NCBI RefSeq assembly: GCF_030580935.1 | Contig: NZ_JAUQOM010000004.1 | Location: 1-64,000, forward strand | Length of the DNA stretch: 64,000 bases | Source: Sphingobium cyanobacteriorum | GTDB lineage: Bacteria > Pseudomonadota > Alphaproteobacteria > Sphingomonadales > Sphingomonadaceae | Reading direction: 5' to 3' | In this document: positions 9,573 to 22,189 of the stretch, piece after piece | How the letters are laid out: each line of letters starts with the position of its first letter | Numbering within the stretch: position 1 is the stretch's first letter | Made by a program: the position numbers and the translations under genes | The notes under the pieces: model-generated | What the model saw: only the letters and a program-made list of their open reading frames with translations | The model's database searches: none | What the model was told of the DNA's origin: nothing

Positions 9573-9772
9573 TGAACAGCCGGTCAGCCTTCTGCATTCC
9601 AGTTCCATGGCAGCAACTCGTCCACCCGGTCGATGGGGTGACCCTTGCCGATACGGCCAAGCACATCGGCCAGTCATTCTTGCGGCCAACACAGATGCCG
9701 CGCAGCGCGTTCTCGGCGAGGCTGTTGTCGATCTCGAGGCTGCCGTCGTCGGTATAGGCTATCCTACTCTAG
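9573..9772 (-). pseudogene. IS66 transposase (TnpC) C-terminal remnant
   Basis: On the minus strand the sequence reads YTDDGSLEIDNSLAENALRG and ICVGRKN, then, after a deletion and frame change near 9668-9680, LADVLGRIGKGHPIDRVDEL and LPWNWNAEG with a stop at 9584. These are the two halves of the IS66 TnpC C-terminal block. About 25 residues between them are missing, and everything upstream is gone. It differs in sequence from the remnant at 5.4-6.5 kb, so it comes from a second IS66 insertion. Confidence 0.75.
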
Positions 9773-9922
9773 GACGTGAACCCATAAACGGCTGAGAGAG
9801 CGGTCCCAGATTGAACGGGATCGGTTACGGCCGTATCGTCAAGGGATGGGCATCTTCGATCAGCGACGAAAATGGCGGGAACTGGCTCGTTTGCTGGATA
9901 GCGCCTTGGAGATTGAGCGATC

Positions 9923-10945
9923 TGAACCGCGCCGGGATTGCCGGAGGCATTGGGTTGTGAGTCACGCTGCCATATCGATGTTGTCTGCGGCAGCATGATA
10001 TTGTTCTTCGGCTTCGGCAGGCGGGATGTTGCCGATGGGCTCCAGCAGCCGACGATGGTTGAACCAGTCGACCCATTCGAGCGTGGCATATTCGACGGCT
10101 TCGAAGCTGCGCCATGGTCCACGCCTGTGGATCACCCCGGCCTTGTAAAGGCCATTGATCATCTCGGCCAAAGCGTTGTCGTAGCTATCGCCGACGCTGC
10201 CGACCGAGGGTTCTATCCCAGCTTGGGCGAGGCGCTCGGTGTACTTGATGGAGACCTATTGCGACCCGCGATCGCTATGATGGATGAGGCCGCCCCGATG
10301 GGCCGGCCGTCGATCGTGAAGCGCCTGTTCCAGAGCATCGAGCACGAAGCTGGCATGGGCCGTTCTGCTGGCCCGCCAACCGACAATCCGCCGAGCATAG
10401 GTATCGATAACGAAGGCAACATAGACGAACCCCGCCCAGGTCGCGACGCAGGTGAAGTCCGACACCCACAGCATGTTCGGTGCTGGTGCGTAGAACCTGC
10501 GGTTGACGTGATCGAGAGGGCATGGCGCCGCCTTGCCACTGATAGTTGTGCGCACCGGTTTGCCCCGGATCACCCCTGCCAAGCCCATCTCGCGCATCAA
10601 CCGCGCGACTGTGCAGCGGGCGACCGGAAAGCCTTCCCGCATCATCTGCCGCCAGACCTTGCGCACGCCGTAGACCGCGAAGTTCTCGGCGAATAGGAAC
10701 GCCCGCGCGCTTGCCGCTGTCGACCTCAGCCTTCTTCACCCACTCATGCAGCGTCGGCGGCGAGCAGCCGATCTTCTCGGCAATCGATACAACCGTTGCC
10801 CAGCGCGATGGATGATCCCGCTCGTGATCCAGCACCATCCGGATCGCTCGATCGCGCACCTCCGGCGCAAACTTGTTCGTCGTCTTGCTCATATCGGCTC
10901 CATCTACTCAAGAGTTGAAGCCGCCGACAAACCCGGCGCGGTTCA
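9923..10945 (-). mobile_element. IS3-family insertion sequence, inactivated, both ends present
   Basis: Terminal inverted repeats are readable: TGAACCGCGCCGGGATTGCC at 9923 and, on the other strand, TGAACCGCGCCGGGTTTGTC ending at 10945. They match at 14 consecutive bases and most of the next 12. OrfA and OrfB remnants fill the element. The span of 1,023 bases is shorter than the roughly 1.2 kb expected for such elements, consistent with an internal deletion. The three flanking bases differ on each side (ATC versus TCC), so I see no target-site duplication. It could still be moved by a transposase supplied in trans, because the ends look intact. Confidence 0.85.
9962..10892 (-). pseudogene. 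IS3-family transposase OrfA/OrfB with internal deletion and stop
   Basis: OrfA starts at 10892 ([20 protein letters not shown]) and carries a helix-turn-helix ([20 protein letters not shown]). Right after DSGKRAG, near 10696-10706, it is joined out of frame to the middle of OrfB ([16 protein letters not shown]), so the OrfA leucine-zipper end and OrfB start are lost. The OrfB integrase core follows, with the first catalytic Asp in [12 protein letters not shown] and the second in [12 protein letters not shown] then replaces the expected Tyr codon, after which the frame continues with VSIKYTERLAQAGIEPSVGS and the third acidic residue in ALAEMINGLYK. Two independent lesions mean the gene is dead. 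Confidence 0.88.
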
Positions 10946-11059
10946 TCCCATCCTTTCCCCCGCCGCCATTTTGAACCCAGTAGCGGCCTTGATCACGATC
11001 GGTGCTGGAGCGGGATCAAACGCCTCCCGGCCCGACCCCGCACCGGGCCAGGGAAGGCG

Positions 11060-12292
11060 TCAAAGACCCAGTGCCGTCTTTGCAAGAATGTTGCGCTGGA
11101 TCTCGTTGGATCCGGCATAGATCGAGCCTGCGCGTTCATTCATGTAACGCAGTGGCGCGATCGCCTGCCAAATTTCCCCGGAGACGTAGCCATCGGCGGG
11201 CGGCTGATAGTCCACTACCGGGCCGCCAGGCCTGGTTGCGTGCGGCTGATAGACGGCGCCTTGCGGCCCGGCTGCCTCCAGCGCCAACTCGGTAACATGC
11301 TGGCTCAGTTCTGTGCCCATAATCTTTATCACGGAAGAAAATATGCCGACGCTGCCCCCGGCGGATGCTTCAGACATGATGCGGAACTCGAACATCTCCA
11401 GCACGTCGGTCCTGATCCGGGCGGTTGCCAGCTTCGCTGCGAAGATCGGATCTTGAATTAACGCCTCGCCATCGTCACCCGGCTGGCGCGCAGCCGCTTC
11501 GCCAATCTCACCAAGCCGCACCTGAAGTTCGGGCGCATAGGCCGCGCCGCCACGCTCGAACTCCAGTAGATATTTCGCAACCGTCCAGCCCTTGTCCACC
11601 TCACCCAGCACATTGCTTTTCGGCACACGCACATTGTCGAAGAAGACCTGGTTCTGGATCTTTTCCCCCGAGGTCATAACCAGCGGCCTGACTTCGATGC
11701 CAGGCGTATCCATGGGGATCAGCAGAAAGGTAATGCCCTGCTGCGGCTTTCCATCGCGTGAGGTGCGCACGAGGCAGAAAATCCAGTTGGCCTCCCCTGC
11801 GTGGGTGGTCCAGATTTTGGACCCGTTGCAGATGAAGTCGTCACCATCCTGAACCGCACTCATCTGCAAGGAAGCAAGGTCCGACCCTGAACCTGGCTCA
11901 GAATAGCCCTGGCACCAGAAATGTTCACCCGTCAGGATGCGCGGCAGGAAAAACGCCTTCTGTTCATCCGTGCCGAAGCGTGCAATGACATGGGCGACCA
12001 TGTGGACGCCCATCGGCGACACCGGCGGAGCGCCCGCCGCAACGCGCTCGCGGGAAAAGATATAATGTTGTAGGGTCGACCAGTCGCAACCGCCATGTTC
12101 GACGGCCCAGCTTGGTGCGGCCCAGCCCTTTTCGTTGAGCACCGCTTGCCAAGCCATGCCGATATCATGATCGGCATATACGCTGGTCATCAGGCTGCCG
12201 CCGTCCCGGAATGCCGGTGTCAACTTCTCCGCGAAAAAGTTGCGCACCTCGTCCCGGAAGGCCAATTCCTCCTTGCTCCATTTGAGATCCAT
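11060..12292 (-). CDS. Acyl-CoA dehydrogenase
   Basis: A 410-residue FAD-dependent acyl-CoA dehydrogenase. The N-terminal helical domain begins MDLKWSKEELAFRDEVRNFF, the flavin-binding central block shows QGYSEPGSGSDLASL and ICNGSKIWTTHA, and the C-terminal block ends RAGSIYAGSNEIQRNILAK. At the place where medium-chain enzymes carry the catalytic Glu (YEGT), this protein has Ala (YAGS); many bacterial FadE paralogues that act on bulky or steroid-like CoA esters also lack it there, so the base may be elsewhere or in a partner. It is the last gene of a minus-strand operon with the monooxygenase (9-base gap) and the thiolase/crotonase fusion. Substrate unknown. Confidence 0.9.
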   Translation of the reverse strand: MDLKWSKEELAFRDEVRNFFAEKLTPAFRDGGSLMTSVYADHDIGMAWQAVLNEKGWAAPSWAVEHGGCDWSTLQHYIFSRERVAAGAPPVSPMGVHMVAHVIARFGTDEQKAFFLPRILTGEHFWCQGYSEPGSGSDLASLQMSAVQDGDDFICNGSKIWTTHAGEANWIFCLVRTSRDGKPQQGITFLLIPMDTPGIEVRPLVMTSGEKIQNQVFFDNVRVPKSNVLGEVDKGWTVAKYLLEFERGGAAYAPELQVRLGEIGEAAARQPGDDGEALIQDPIFAAKLATARIRTDVLEMFEFRIMSEASAGGSVGIFSSVIKIMGTELSQHVTELALEAAGPQGAVYQPHATRPGGPVVDYQPPADGYVSGEIWQAIAPLRYMNERAGSIYAGSNEIQRNILAKTALGL

Positions 12293-12301
12293 GTCAGTTC
12301 C

Positions 12302-15632
<3,331 letters not shown>

Positions 15633-15916
15633 GCGTTTCTCCTATCACCTTGCTTAGCCCCGACCCGCTCGTCATCTTGGGTTAACCACGCCTCGACTGC
15701 CCCTCATAATTGTCGAGCGCTGGGCGCTTGCAGAATGACCAGGCCGTTGCATCATCAAATGTTGGTGGACGAGTACAAAAAACCCCGCACACGCGCAAGC
15801 TTAATTGGTCGATTGAAGATATTTACCCCATGCGTGAGCGCCGAGCGCATCAAAGGGCTATGGCGCGATATTCTAGGCGTACGCCGCGCTGCCTGCGGAC
15901 TCCGCAAAGCGGACGG
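15633..15916. other. Gap without recognisable gene
   Basis: Apart from the promoter and ribosome site of the thiolase/crotonase gene (about 15640-15700), I see no supported coding sequence here. Short frames read through it in several directions without any recognisable domain. The stretch adjoins an IS256 fragment and is probably part of the same scar. Confidence 0.5.
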
Positions 15917-16279
15917 TCACACCCCGTCCGTTTCCAACATGCCCCATACGGCTTCATTTTTATACATGTCGGACATAATCTGCGCAGTCACGCTGATGAC
16001 GCCGTCCAGTGATCTGCACCAATCGAGAAGCACCGCGCTCCGGCCATCGCTCGTGAGGCCGATGGCGATGATGACGACGACCGACACCATGCGACCGGCC
16101 CGCCGCACGTTGATATAGGTCGCGTCCATCCACAGGTAGGGCCTGTCGCCATCAATCGGATGACGTCTGGCGCAGTCATCATCCTTCTCCCTCATAACGA
16201 TTTCATCGCCGAAAATCGGGGCCATCATACCCTTCGCTGGAGTTCCAGCCCGTTGCCAGCCGGCACAGGGAATGGCCAC
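15917..16279 (-). pseudogene. IS256-family transposase fragment
   Basis: The frame contains HPIDGDRPYLWMDATYINVR and RAGRMVSVVVIIAIGLTSDG, the conserved first-Asp block of IS256/Mutator transposases (family style: WPYLWLDATYVKVR...VSVAVIIAVGV). On both sides of this block of about 45 residues the similarity ends abruptly, and no second or third catalytic segment is present. The frame is open only by chance beyond the block. It interrupts the space between two minus-strand catabolic operons. Confidence 0.75.
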
Positions 16280-16301
16280 AGGCTGGAACTGGCCCCATAA
16301 G

Positions 16302-16329
16302 AAGAGGGCGACGTCACCGCCGCCCTCTT
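16302..16329 (-). terminator. Terminator-like hairpin downstream of fadJ-type gene
   Basis: Arms AAGAGGGCG (16302-16310) and CGCCCTCTT (16321-16329) pair perfectly over 9 bases with a 10-base loop, 24 bases past the FadJ-type stop. Read on the minus strand the stem is followed by CTTATG, a weak T-tract. It probably ends the dehydrogenase/FadJ operon before the IS256 scar. Confidence 0.55.
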
Positions 16330-16352
16330 GTCATCTCGACGCGGGCCGCCCG

Positions 16353-18413
16353 TCAGCCGCGCGTGAAGCTCTTGCCCTCTTCGGCAAGTTTCACCAACAG
16401 CGGGGAAGCCGTGAATTCCGCGCCATATTTGGCCTCATATTCCCGCAGCTTGGCCACGATCTTTGGCAAGCCGACAGTGTCAGCCCAGAACATGGGGCCA
16501 CCAGTATAGACCGGCCAGTTATAGCCCAGGATTGAAGCCATATCGATATCGGATGCTCTCAGCGCGATGCCTTCGTCAAGCAGTTTGGCGCCTTCGTTGA
16601 CGACCGGATACAGCAGACGCGCAAGAATCTCCTCGTCGCTCTGCTTGCCCTTGTTCTCGATCCCCTTAGCCTTGGCAAAGTCAGCGATGATCTCGGCCGC
16701 GACAGGCGAAGGGGTCGCTTTGCGCGATTCATCATAGTCATAATAGCCGCCATTCTTCTTCTGGCCCAGCCGGTCCAGCTTGACGAGATCGCCCGCCACT
16801 GTGCGCTCAGCGCTATCGCGGCCGATCACATCCAGCCCGACCAGATCGCTCATCTGGAAGGGGCCCATCGCGAAGCCATAGTCATAGATGACTTTGTCGA
16901 CTTCCTGCGGGGTCGGACCTTCCAGGATAAGGGCGTCGCCCTGAATGGCGCGCTTGGCCATGATGCGATTGGCGATAAAGCCCCAGCACACGCGGCTCAG
17001 CACCGGCACCTTGCCGATCTGGCGGGCCAGCTTCATGCCGGTCGCGATGACTTCGATGGAGGTTTTTTCGCCGCGCACGACTTCGAGCAGGCGCATGACA
17101 TTGGCGGGCGAGAAGAAGTGGAGACCGATCACCCACTCGGGCCGCCCGGTGACAGCCGCAATCTCGTCAATGTCGAGGAAGCTGGTGTTCGTCGCCAGGA
17201 TAGCGCCCTGCTTGGCGATCCGGTCGAGCTTGGAGAATATCTCCTTCTTGATCGCCATTTCTTCAAACACAGCCTCGATCACGAGATCGACATCGGACAG
17301 GGCCTCGATTCCGATGACCGGATTGACCAGCGCCATGCGCTTTTCGACCTGCTCGATGGTGAGCTTGCCCTTCTTGGCGCTGTTCTCGTAATTTTTGCGG
17401 ATGACCGCAACGCCGCGATCCAGCGCGGCCTGGTTCATTTCCACGAGCGTTACGGGAATGCCGACATTAAGGAAGTTCATGGTGATGCCGCCACCCATCG
17501 TGCCGGCACCGATGACGCCCACGGACTTAACCGGGATCGTGGGAGTGGACGACGGCACGTCCGGGATCTTGCTGGTTTCACGCTCACCAAAGAAGGCGTA
17601 ACGCTGAGCCTGGCTTTCGATCGAGGGTTCGAGTTCGAGGAACAGTTCCATTTCACGCTCGATGCCCTCGTCGAATGGCAATTCGACGGCAGCCTCTATT
17701 GCCTTGATGATATTTTCAGGCGCCTTGAAACCCCGAAACGCACGGGCGTTCTTCTTGCGGAACTCGCTGAACAACTCAGGTTTGCCGCGATAAGGCGCGA
17801 CTTTGTCGTCACGGTCGCGCACGCGGACGGGCGGCTTGTCGGCGACAGTACGGGCAAATGCGATCGCGTCCTCGCGCAGCGTGCCTTCCTCGGCCAGCGC
17901 ATCGATGACGCCATATTCCAGCGCCTGCTTGGCCGAAATCGGACGCCCCGAGATGATCAGGTCAAGGGCAATTTCAGGGCCGACGATGCGTGGCAGTCGT
18001 TGCGTGCCACCGGCACCCGGCAACAGGCCCAGATTGACTTCCGGCAGACCGACCTTGGCCGATGGCACTGCAATGCGATAATTGCAGATCAACGCCGTTT
18101 CCAGGCCGCCGCCAAGTGCCGTGCCGTGGATCGCAGCTACGACCGGCTTGCCGACATTCTCGATCGCTTCGAACACGTCGCCCAGATGCGGTCGCACCGG
18201 TTCGCTGCCGAATTCGCTAATATCGGCGCCGGCGAAGAACGTGCGCCCGCCACAGATCAACACAATCGCCTTGACGGCGTTATCAGCCGCAAGGCTATTG
18301 AACCCGTCATGCAGGGCCCGGCGCACATTGATCCCCAAGGCGTTGACCGGGGGGGAGTCGATGGTCAATATCCCGATGCCGTCCTCGACGGTCAAAGATG
18401 CCACGTTTGTCAT
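16353..18413 (-). CDS. FadJ/FadB-type enoyl-CoA hydratase / 3-hydroxyacyl-CoA dehydrogenase
   Basis: A 686-residue bifunctional beta-oxidation enzyme. The N-terminal crotonase domain (about 1-190) carries IHGTALGGGLETALICNYRI and LPEVNLGLLPGAGGTQRLPR with one catalytic Glu. An NAD-binding Rossmann fold begins near residue 300 (VIGAGTMGGGITMNFLN) and includes the 3-hydroxyacyl-CoA dehydrogenase His in GLHFFSPANVMRLLEVVRG. Two C-terminal dehydrogenase helical repeats follow (SRVCWGFIANRIM; YNWPVYTGGPMFWADTVG). Length and order match single-chain FadJ/peroxisomal-type enzymes, which hydrate enoyl-CoA and then oxidise the 3-hydroxy product. It is cotranscribed with the acyl-CoA dehydrogenase 79 bases upstream. 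A thiolase with the usual Cys is not in the window. Confidence 0.92.
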   Translation of the reverse strand: MTNVASLTVEDGIGILTIDSPPVNALGINVRRALHDGFNSLAADNAVKAIVLICGGRTFFAGADISEFGSEPVRPHLGDVFEAIENVGKPVVAAIHGTALGGGLETALICNYRIAVPSAKVGLPEVNLGLLPGAGGTQRLPRIVGPEIALDLIISGRPISAKQALEYGVIDALAEEGTLREDAIAFARTVADKPPVRVRDRDDKVAPYRGKPELFSEFRKKNARAFRGFKAPENIIKAIEAAVELPFDEGIEREMELFLELEPSIESQAQRYAFFGERETSKIPDVPSSTPTIPVKSVGVIGAGTMGGGITMNFLNVGIPVTLVEMNQAALDRGVAVIRKNYENSAKKGKLTIEQVEKRMALVNPVIGIEALSDVDLVIEAVFEEMAIKKEIFSKLDRIAKQGAILATNTSFLDIDEIAAVTGRPEWVIGLHFFSPANVMRLLEVVRGEKTSIEVIATGMKLARQIGKVPVLSRVCWGFIANRIMAKRAIQGDALILEGPTPQEVDKVIYDYGFAMGPFQMSDLVGLDVIGRDSAERTVAGDLVKLDRLGQKKNGGYYDYDESRKATPSPVAAEIIADFAKAKGIENKGKQSDEEILARLLYPVVNEGAKLLDEGIALRASDIDMASILGYNWPVYTGGPMFWADTVGLPKIVAKLREYEAKYGAEFTASPLLVKLAEEGKSFTRG

Positions 18414-18492
18414 ATAGTCGCCCTTCTTGCGCTATTGCGCCGATGATAATTACGCTTCGCACGCGGTCCCAGTGCGAACAGCTGCGGACCGA

Positions 18493-19641
18493 TCAGATCG
18501 ATCGGCTGATGACTTCTTTCATGATCTCGCTGGTGCCGCCGAAAATGCGGGTCACGCGCGAGTCGCGCCAGAAGCGCGCGATCGGATATTCGTTCATGTA
18601 ACCGGCGCCGCCGTGCAGCTGAAGCGAGGCGTCCACGATCCGCGAGAGCATTTCCGTATGCCACAGCTTCGCTGCCGACGCTTCGGCGGTGGTGAGTTCC
18701 CCGACGAGATGACGGCGCAGCGCCCAATCGACATGCGCCCAACCGACCTGGAGCTGCGCCTTGAGGTCAGCGAGCACGAAGCGGGTGTTCTGGAAATCAA
18801 ATACCGTCTGACCGAAGGCCTTGCGACCTTTGGTGAATTCGACCGCTTCGTCAAACGCTCGCTGCGCCGAAGCCTGCGCCGAAATTGCGATGGACAGACG
18901 TTCCTGCGGCAGCTGGCTCATCAGATAGCCAAAGCCCCTGCCCTCTTCGCCCAGCAGATTGTCGACCGGCACGCGCATGTCCTGAAAGAACAGTTCCGAA
19001 GTGTCGGCCGAATGTTGACCGATCTTGTCGAGGTTGCGGCCGCGGCTGAAACCGGGCGTGTCGGCGTCGACCAGAATCAGCGAGATGCCCTTGGCGCCCT
19101 TGGTCGGGTCGGTCTTTGCCACCACAATGACAAGGTCTGCATTCTGGCCGTTGGTGATATAGGTCTTCGACCCGTTGATCACATAATGATCACCATCCCT
19201 GGCCGCAGTCGTGCGCACGGCCTGAAGATCCGATCCGGTCCCCGGTTCGGTCATGGCGATGGCGGTGATGCACTCACCCGCCACCATCTTGGGCAGATAT
19301 TTCTGCCGCTGCTCCTCGGACCCGTAGACTTCAATATATTCGACAACGATGTCGCTTTGAAGGGTGATGCCAGCCGACGAGCCGGCATAGGCCAGCTCTT
19401 CGGCGACGACGGCGTTATACCCGAAGTCCAGTCCCAGACCGCCATATTCTGCCTTGACCGTGGGACAAAGAAGCCCAGCCTGGCCACACGCAAGCCAGAA
19501 CTCCCGGCCCACAATCCCGTCTTCTTCATGTTTGTCGAGATGAGGTATCAGTTCCCGCTCGAACAGGCGGCGCACCGTGTCGCGGAACATCGTGTGGTTT
19601 TCATCATAGGCTGTCCGGCCATTGAGATCGAGCATCTTCAT
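18493..19641 (-). CDS. Acyl-CoA dehydrogenase
   Basis: A 382-residue flavoenzyme starting at ATG 19641 behind AGGAGA; the frame runs open 81 codons further upstream but that part has no homology-like features. Typical blocks are AITAIAMTEPGTGSDLQAVR, YVINGSKTYITNGQNADLVI, RGFGYLMSQLPQERLSIAIS and the end RIFGGTSEIMKEVISRSI. As in many long-chain or branched-chain bacterial enzymes, the Glu in the C-terminal loop is Gly (FGGT), so the base is expected on another helix. It introduces the alpha-beta double bond that the downstream FadJ-type protein would hydrate. It is only distantly similar to the other dehydrogenase in the window. Confidence 0.92.
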   Translation of the reverse strand: MKMLDLNGRTAYDENHTMFRDTVRRLFERELIPHLDKHEEDGIVGREFWLACGQAGLLCPTVKAEYGGLGLDFGYNAVVAEELAYAGSSAGITLQSDIVVEYIEVYGSEEQRQKYLPKMVAGECITAIAMTEPGTGSDLQAVRTTAARDGDHYVINGSKTYITNGQNADLVIVVAKTDPTKGAKGISLILVDADTPGFSRGRNLDKIGQHSADTSELFFQDMRVPVDNLLGEEGRGFGYLMSQLPQERLSIAISAQASAQRAFDEAVEFTKGRKAFGQTVFDFQNTRFVLADLKAQLQVGWAHVDWALRRHLVGELTTAEASAAKLWHTEMLSRIVDASLQLHGGAGYMNEYPIARFWRDSRVTRIFGGTSEIMKEVISRSI

Positions 19642-20446
19642 TCTCCTGTCTGCCACATGAGCTGGCAGCCCACGGTGCTTTGCTGTTAAGGGCACGATGT
19701 GCCTTCGATGATAATCAGGGCATCCGGACGGATATTTGGGCGGTGCGCGGCGCCTTGGCCGGTCAACTGCCCCTTGCGCGAAAGACTCGTCCCCCTTCGT
19801 CAGTTTGGTGCCCGCAGCCGGCGCTGCAACGCGGCACAAGTCGGTCATCCGCGCACGATGATCTGCGACCTCCCGTGCGGCCAATTGCCAAGCGCGGCCG
19901 AGCCCGGAAAGTCGATCGACAGGTCAGCGGTAAACACGAACCCTTCATCCGTATCCCCAAGGCGCCCGTCATCATCCTGTCGCGCAGCGTCGCGATCCAG
20001 CTGCCGTGACCGACACCAAGCGGTCGGTTCCGGGCGACAAACCCCATAACGGCTTGCACTTCTTCGCCACCGGGCAGCACATTCCGATCATCGCGCGCAG
20101 GATTGGGTATCGATGATCGTTTCCATAGTGCGTGGCGATCCGCCGATATGCCGGCGCGACCTTTCATTCCCAAGCCACTTTCGACTGGATGATCATGATG
20201 GCAACATGGCGCACGCAGACATGGGAACTGTTAATCCATGCTATGGTCATGCCCGCACCTGCTTTTATTCCCGCTTGATCCCGCCACTCACGCCCGCTCG
20301 TTAGCACTCTGTCCAGGACTAATCAATCGGACAATGAAATATTGCGCATTTGCCGTTCGGTGCACCGCTCGGGGGTCGACGCATAGCAAACCCGCTGATA
20401 TGCACCGGACAAGAGCGTCGTATTCCCCCATGAATAATATTGGATC
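19642..20446. other. Long gap without an intact gene
   Basis: About 800 bases lie between the divergent dehydrogenase and crotonase genes, more than needed for promoters. On the minus strand a 60-codon stretch (DDDGRLGDTDEGFVFTADLS, then IDFPGSAALGNWPHGRSQII) around 19860-20010 has coding-like composition, and an adjoining stretch in another frame (EEVQAVMGFVARNRPLGVGH) looks similar. They may be pieces of one frameshifted gene, but I recognise no family. The remainder nearest 20446 is presumably the promoter of the crotonase gene. Confidence 0.45.
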
Positions 20447-21220
20447 GTGTCAATGTCGCTGGTCATACTGGAACGCGCTGAACGCATCGCGACGGTCACT
20501 CTTAACCGGCCAGAGGCGCTCAATGCGCTGTCCCTGTCGCTGCAAACGGAACTGGCGCGCATATTTATCGAGCTTGAGCAGGATAAAACGGTCGATGTCA
20601 TCATCCTGACCGGGGCGGGCGAGCGTGCCTTTTCCGCCGGCCTTGACCTCAAGGAATTGGGACAGGGCACGATCACCTTTGGCAGCGATAGCGACGCCCA
20701 GGATTGTGTGGCCGCGCTGTCGAAACTGACCAAGCCCGTGATCGGCGCGATCAACGGCATCGCCATCACCGGCGGCTTCGAACTGGCGCTCGCCTGCGAT
20801 ATTCTTATTGCCTCCCCGAATGCGCGGTTCGCCGACACCCATGCGCGCGTGGGTGTCATCCCCGGCTGGGGCTTGTCGCAGCGATTGTCGCGGATCGTCG
20901 GCATCTCGCGCGCCAAGCAACTATCACTGACGGGCAACTTCATTGATGCCCAAACCGCGCTTGCCTGGGGTCTGGTCAACGAAATCCTGCCGGTCGACGG
21001 GTTGATGGTAAAGGCCAGGGCACTGGCCGCCGACATCGCCAGCGCCGATCCGCAAATGATAAAGCGGTACAAGAATTTGATTGATGTCGGCTATGGCATG
21101 GCCCTGGCCGATGCCTTGGCACATGAAGGTCGGGAAGCATCCGCCTATAACAGCCGCTTGAATCCTGAAGCGCTCGAAGCGCGCCGTGGCGCAGTGCTGG
21201 ACCGGGGCCGCACCGCTTGA
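20447..21220 (+). CDS. Enoyl-CoA hydratase/isomerase (crotonase) family protein
   Basis: A 257-residue crotonase-fold protein; GTG 20447 or ATG 20453 could start it, and neither has a strong ribosome site. The oxyanion-hole segments ERAFSAGLDLKELG and INGIAITGGFELALACDILI are intact. Where canonical hydratases have Pro-Glu before the second oxyanion turn, this protein reads DTHARVGVIPGWGLSQRL, and the second catalytic Glu position reads RAKQLSLTG. Both acid/base glutamates of enoyl-CoA hydratase 1 are therefore absent. The protein may be an isomerase, hydrolase-like or dienoyl-CoA-type crotonase rather than a hydratase. It forms a plus-strand pair with the SDR 49 bases downstream. Confidence 0.85.
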   Translation: MSMSLVILERAERIATVTLNRPEALNALSLSLQTELARIFIELEQDKTVDVIILTGAGERAFSAGLDLKELGQGTITFGSDSDAQDCVAALSKLTKPVIGAINGIAITGGFELALACDILIASPNARFADTHARVGVIPGWGLSQRLSRIVGISRAKQLSLTGNFIDAQTALAWGLVNEILPVDGLMVKARALAADIASADPQMIKRYKNLIDVGYGMALADALAHEGREASAYNSRLNPEALEARRGAVLDRGRTA

Positions 21221-21269
21221 AGCTGAAGCAGGCGCCTGACAGAATGATCGTTAAAGGGAAGGATATCTT

Positions 21270-22106
21270 ATGCTGTCAGGCAGAATAGCGCTTGTCACTG
21301 GGGCCGGTCGGATGCGCGGCATTGGACGAGCAGCTGCGCTTCGCCTCGCGGCAGACGGCGCCGCTGTCGTCATATCCGAAGCACCCCGTGACCCGGCCAG
21401 TTTCCCCGACGACGAAAAGGCCGTTGGATGGCGCGGCGCGGCGAGCATCGCTGATGAGATCAGGACCGCCGGGGGCCGCGCCATGGCGATCACCTGCGAT
21501 GTGACGCAGGCTGACCAGGTAACCGCGATGTTCGATCAGGCCCGGCGCGAAATCGGCGTGCCCGATGCCATCGTCAACAATGCCGGCACCGCAGGCGGCG
21601 CAGGATCGTCGCCGATCATCGATCTGGATGACAGCTTGTGGCAGCGCACGCTAGATATCAATCTTAACGGCACCTATTATGTGTCGAAGGCTGCTGCGCG
21701 GGCGATGCGCGAAGCCGAAAAAGGCGGTGCGATCGTCAATCTTTCCTCTCTGGCCGGGCGGACAGGCATGGCTGGCTATGGCGCCTATTGCGCCTCGAAA
21801 TTCGCGGTCATCGGCTTTACCCAGCAGTTGGCGCAGGAGCTTGTCCGTATCGGCATCCGGGTGAATTGCGTGTGCCCGGGTTCGGTGGACACGGATATGA
21901 TGGACGGCACCTTTCAGCGCACCGCCGACCAATCCGGCCGGGTCAATTTCGATCAGGTCAAAAAAAATGTGGCGCGCGGCGTCCCCATGCGTCGGCAAGG
22001 CCGGCCCGATGAACAAGCCGCGATGATCGCCTTCCTGCTGAGTGAGGAAGCATCCTACATCACCGGGCAGACGATCAATGTGGATGGCGGGGTCCGAATG
22101 GATTGA
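21270..22106 (+). CDS. Short-chain dehydrogenase/reductase
   Basis: A 278-residue classical SDR. It begins with the NAD(P)-binding motif VTGAGRMRGIGRAAALRLA, then CDVTQ, NNAGTAGG, a catalytic Ser in IVNLSSLAGRTG and the YGAYCASKFA catalytic Tyr/Lys pair. It ends with the usual SYITGQTINVDGG. AAGGGAAGG stands ahead of the ATG. The enzyme oxidises or reduces a hydroxyl/keto group in the cytosol; the insertion around PRDPASFPDDEKAVGWRG is seen in SDRs from steroid and terpenoid clusters, so a bulky alicyclic substrate is possible but unproven. A decayed deacylase begins directly downstream on the other strand. Confidence 0.92.
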   Translation: MLSGRIALVTGAGRMRGIGRAAALRLAADGAAVVISEAPRDPASFPDDEKAVGWRGAASIADEIRTAGGRAMAITCDVTQADQVTAMFDQARREIGVPDAIVNNAGTAGGAGSSPIIDLDDSLWQRTLDINLNGTYYVSKAAARAMREAEKGGAIVNLSSLAGRTGMAGYGAYCASKFAVIGFTQQLAQELVRIGIRVNCVCPGSVDTDMMDGTFQRTADQSGRVNFDQVKKNVARGVPMRRQGRPDEQAAMIAFLLSEEASYITGQTINVDGGVRMD

Positions 22107-22189
22107 AGCATATGCCGGTCCGCCGCTGCCTCGGAGGCTTGGCGGATCGATCCTGCGCAGGCGATCAGGCACCCGTTTGGCCACCCCAG

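Noticed and set aside
9532..9666. Longer start for the small exported protein
   Set aside because: The added 45 residues are IS66 TnpC sequence read in the wrong frame and lie before a convincing signal peptide.
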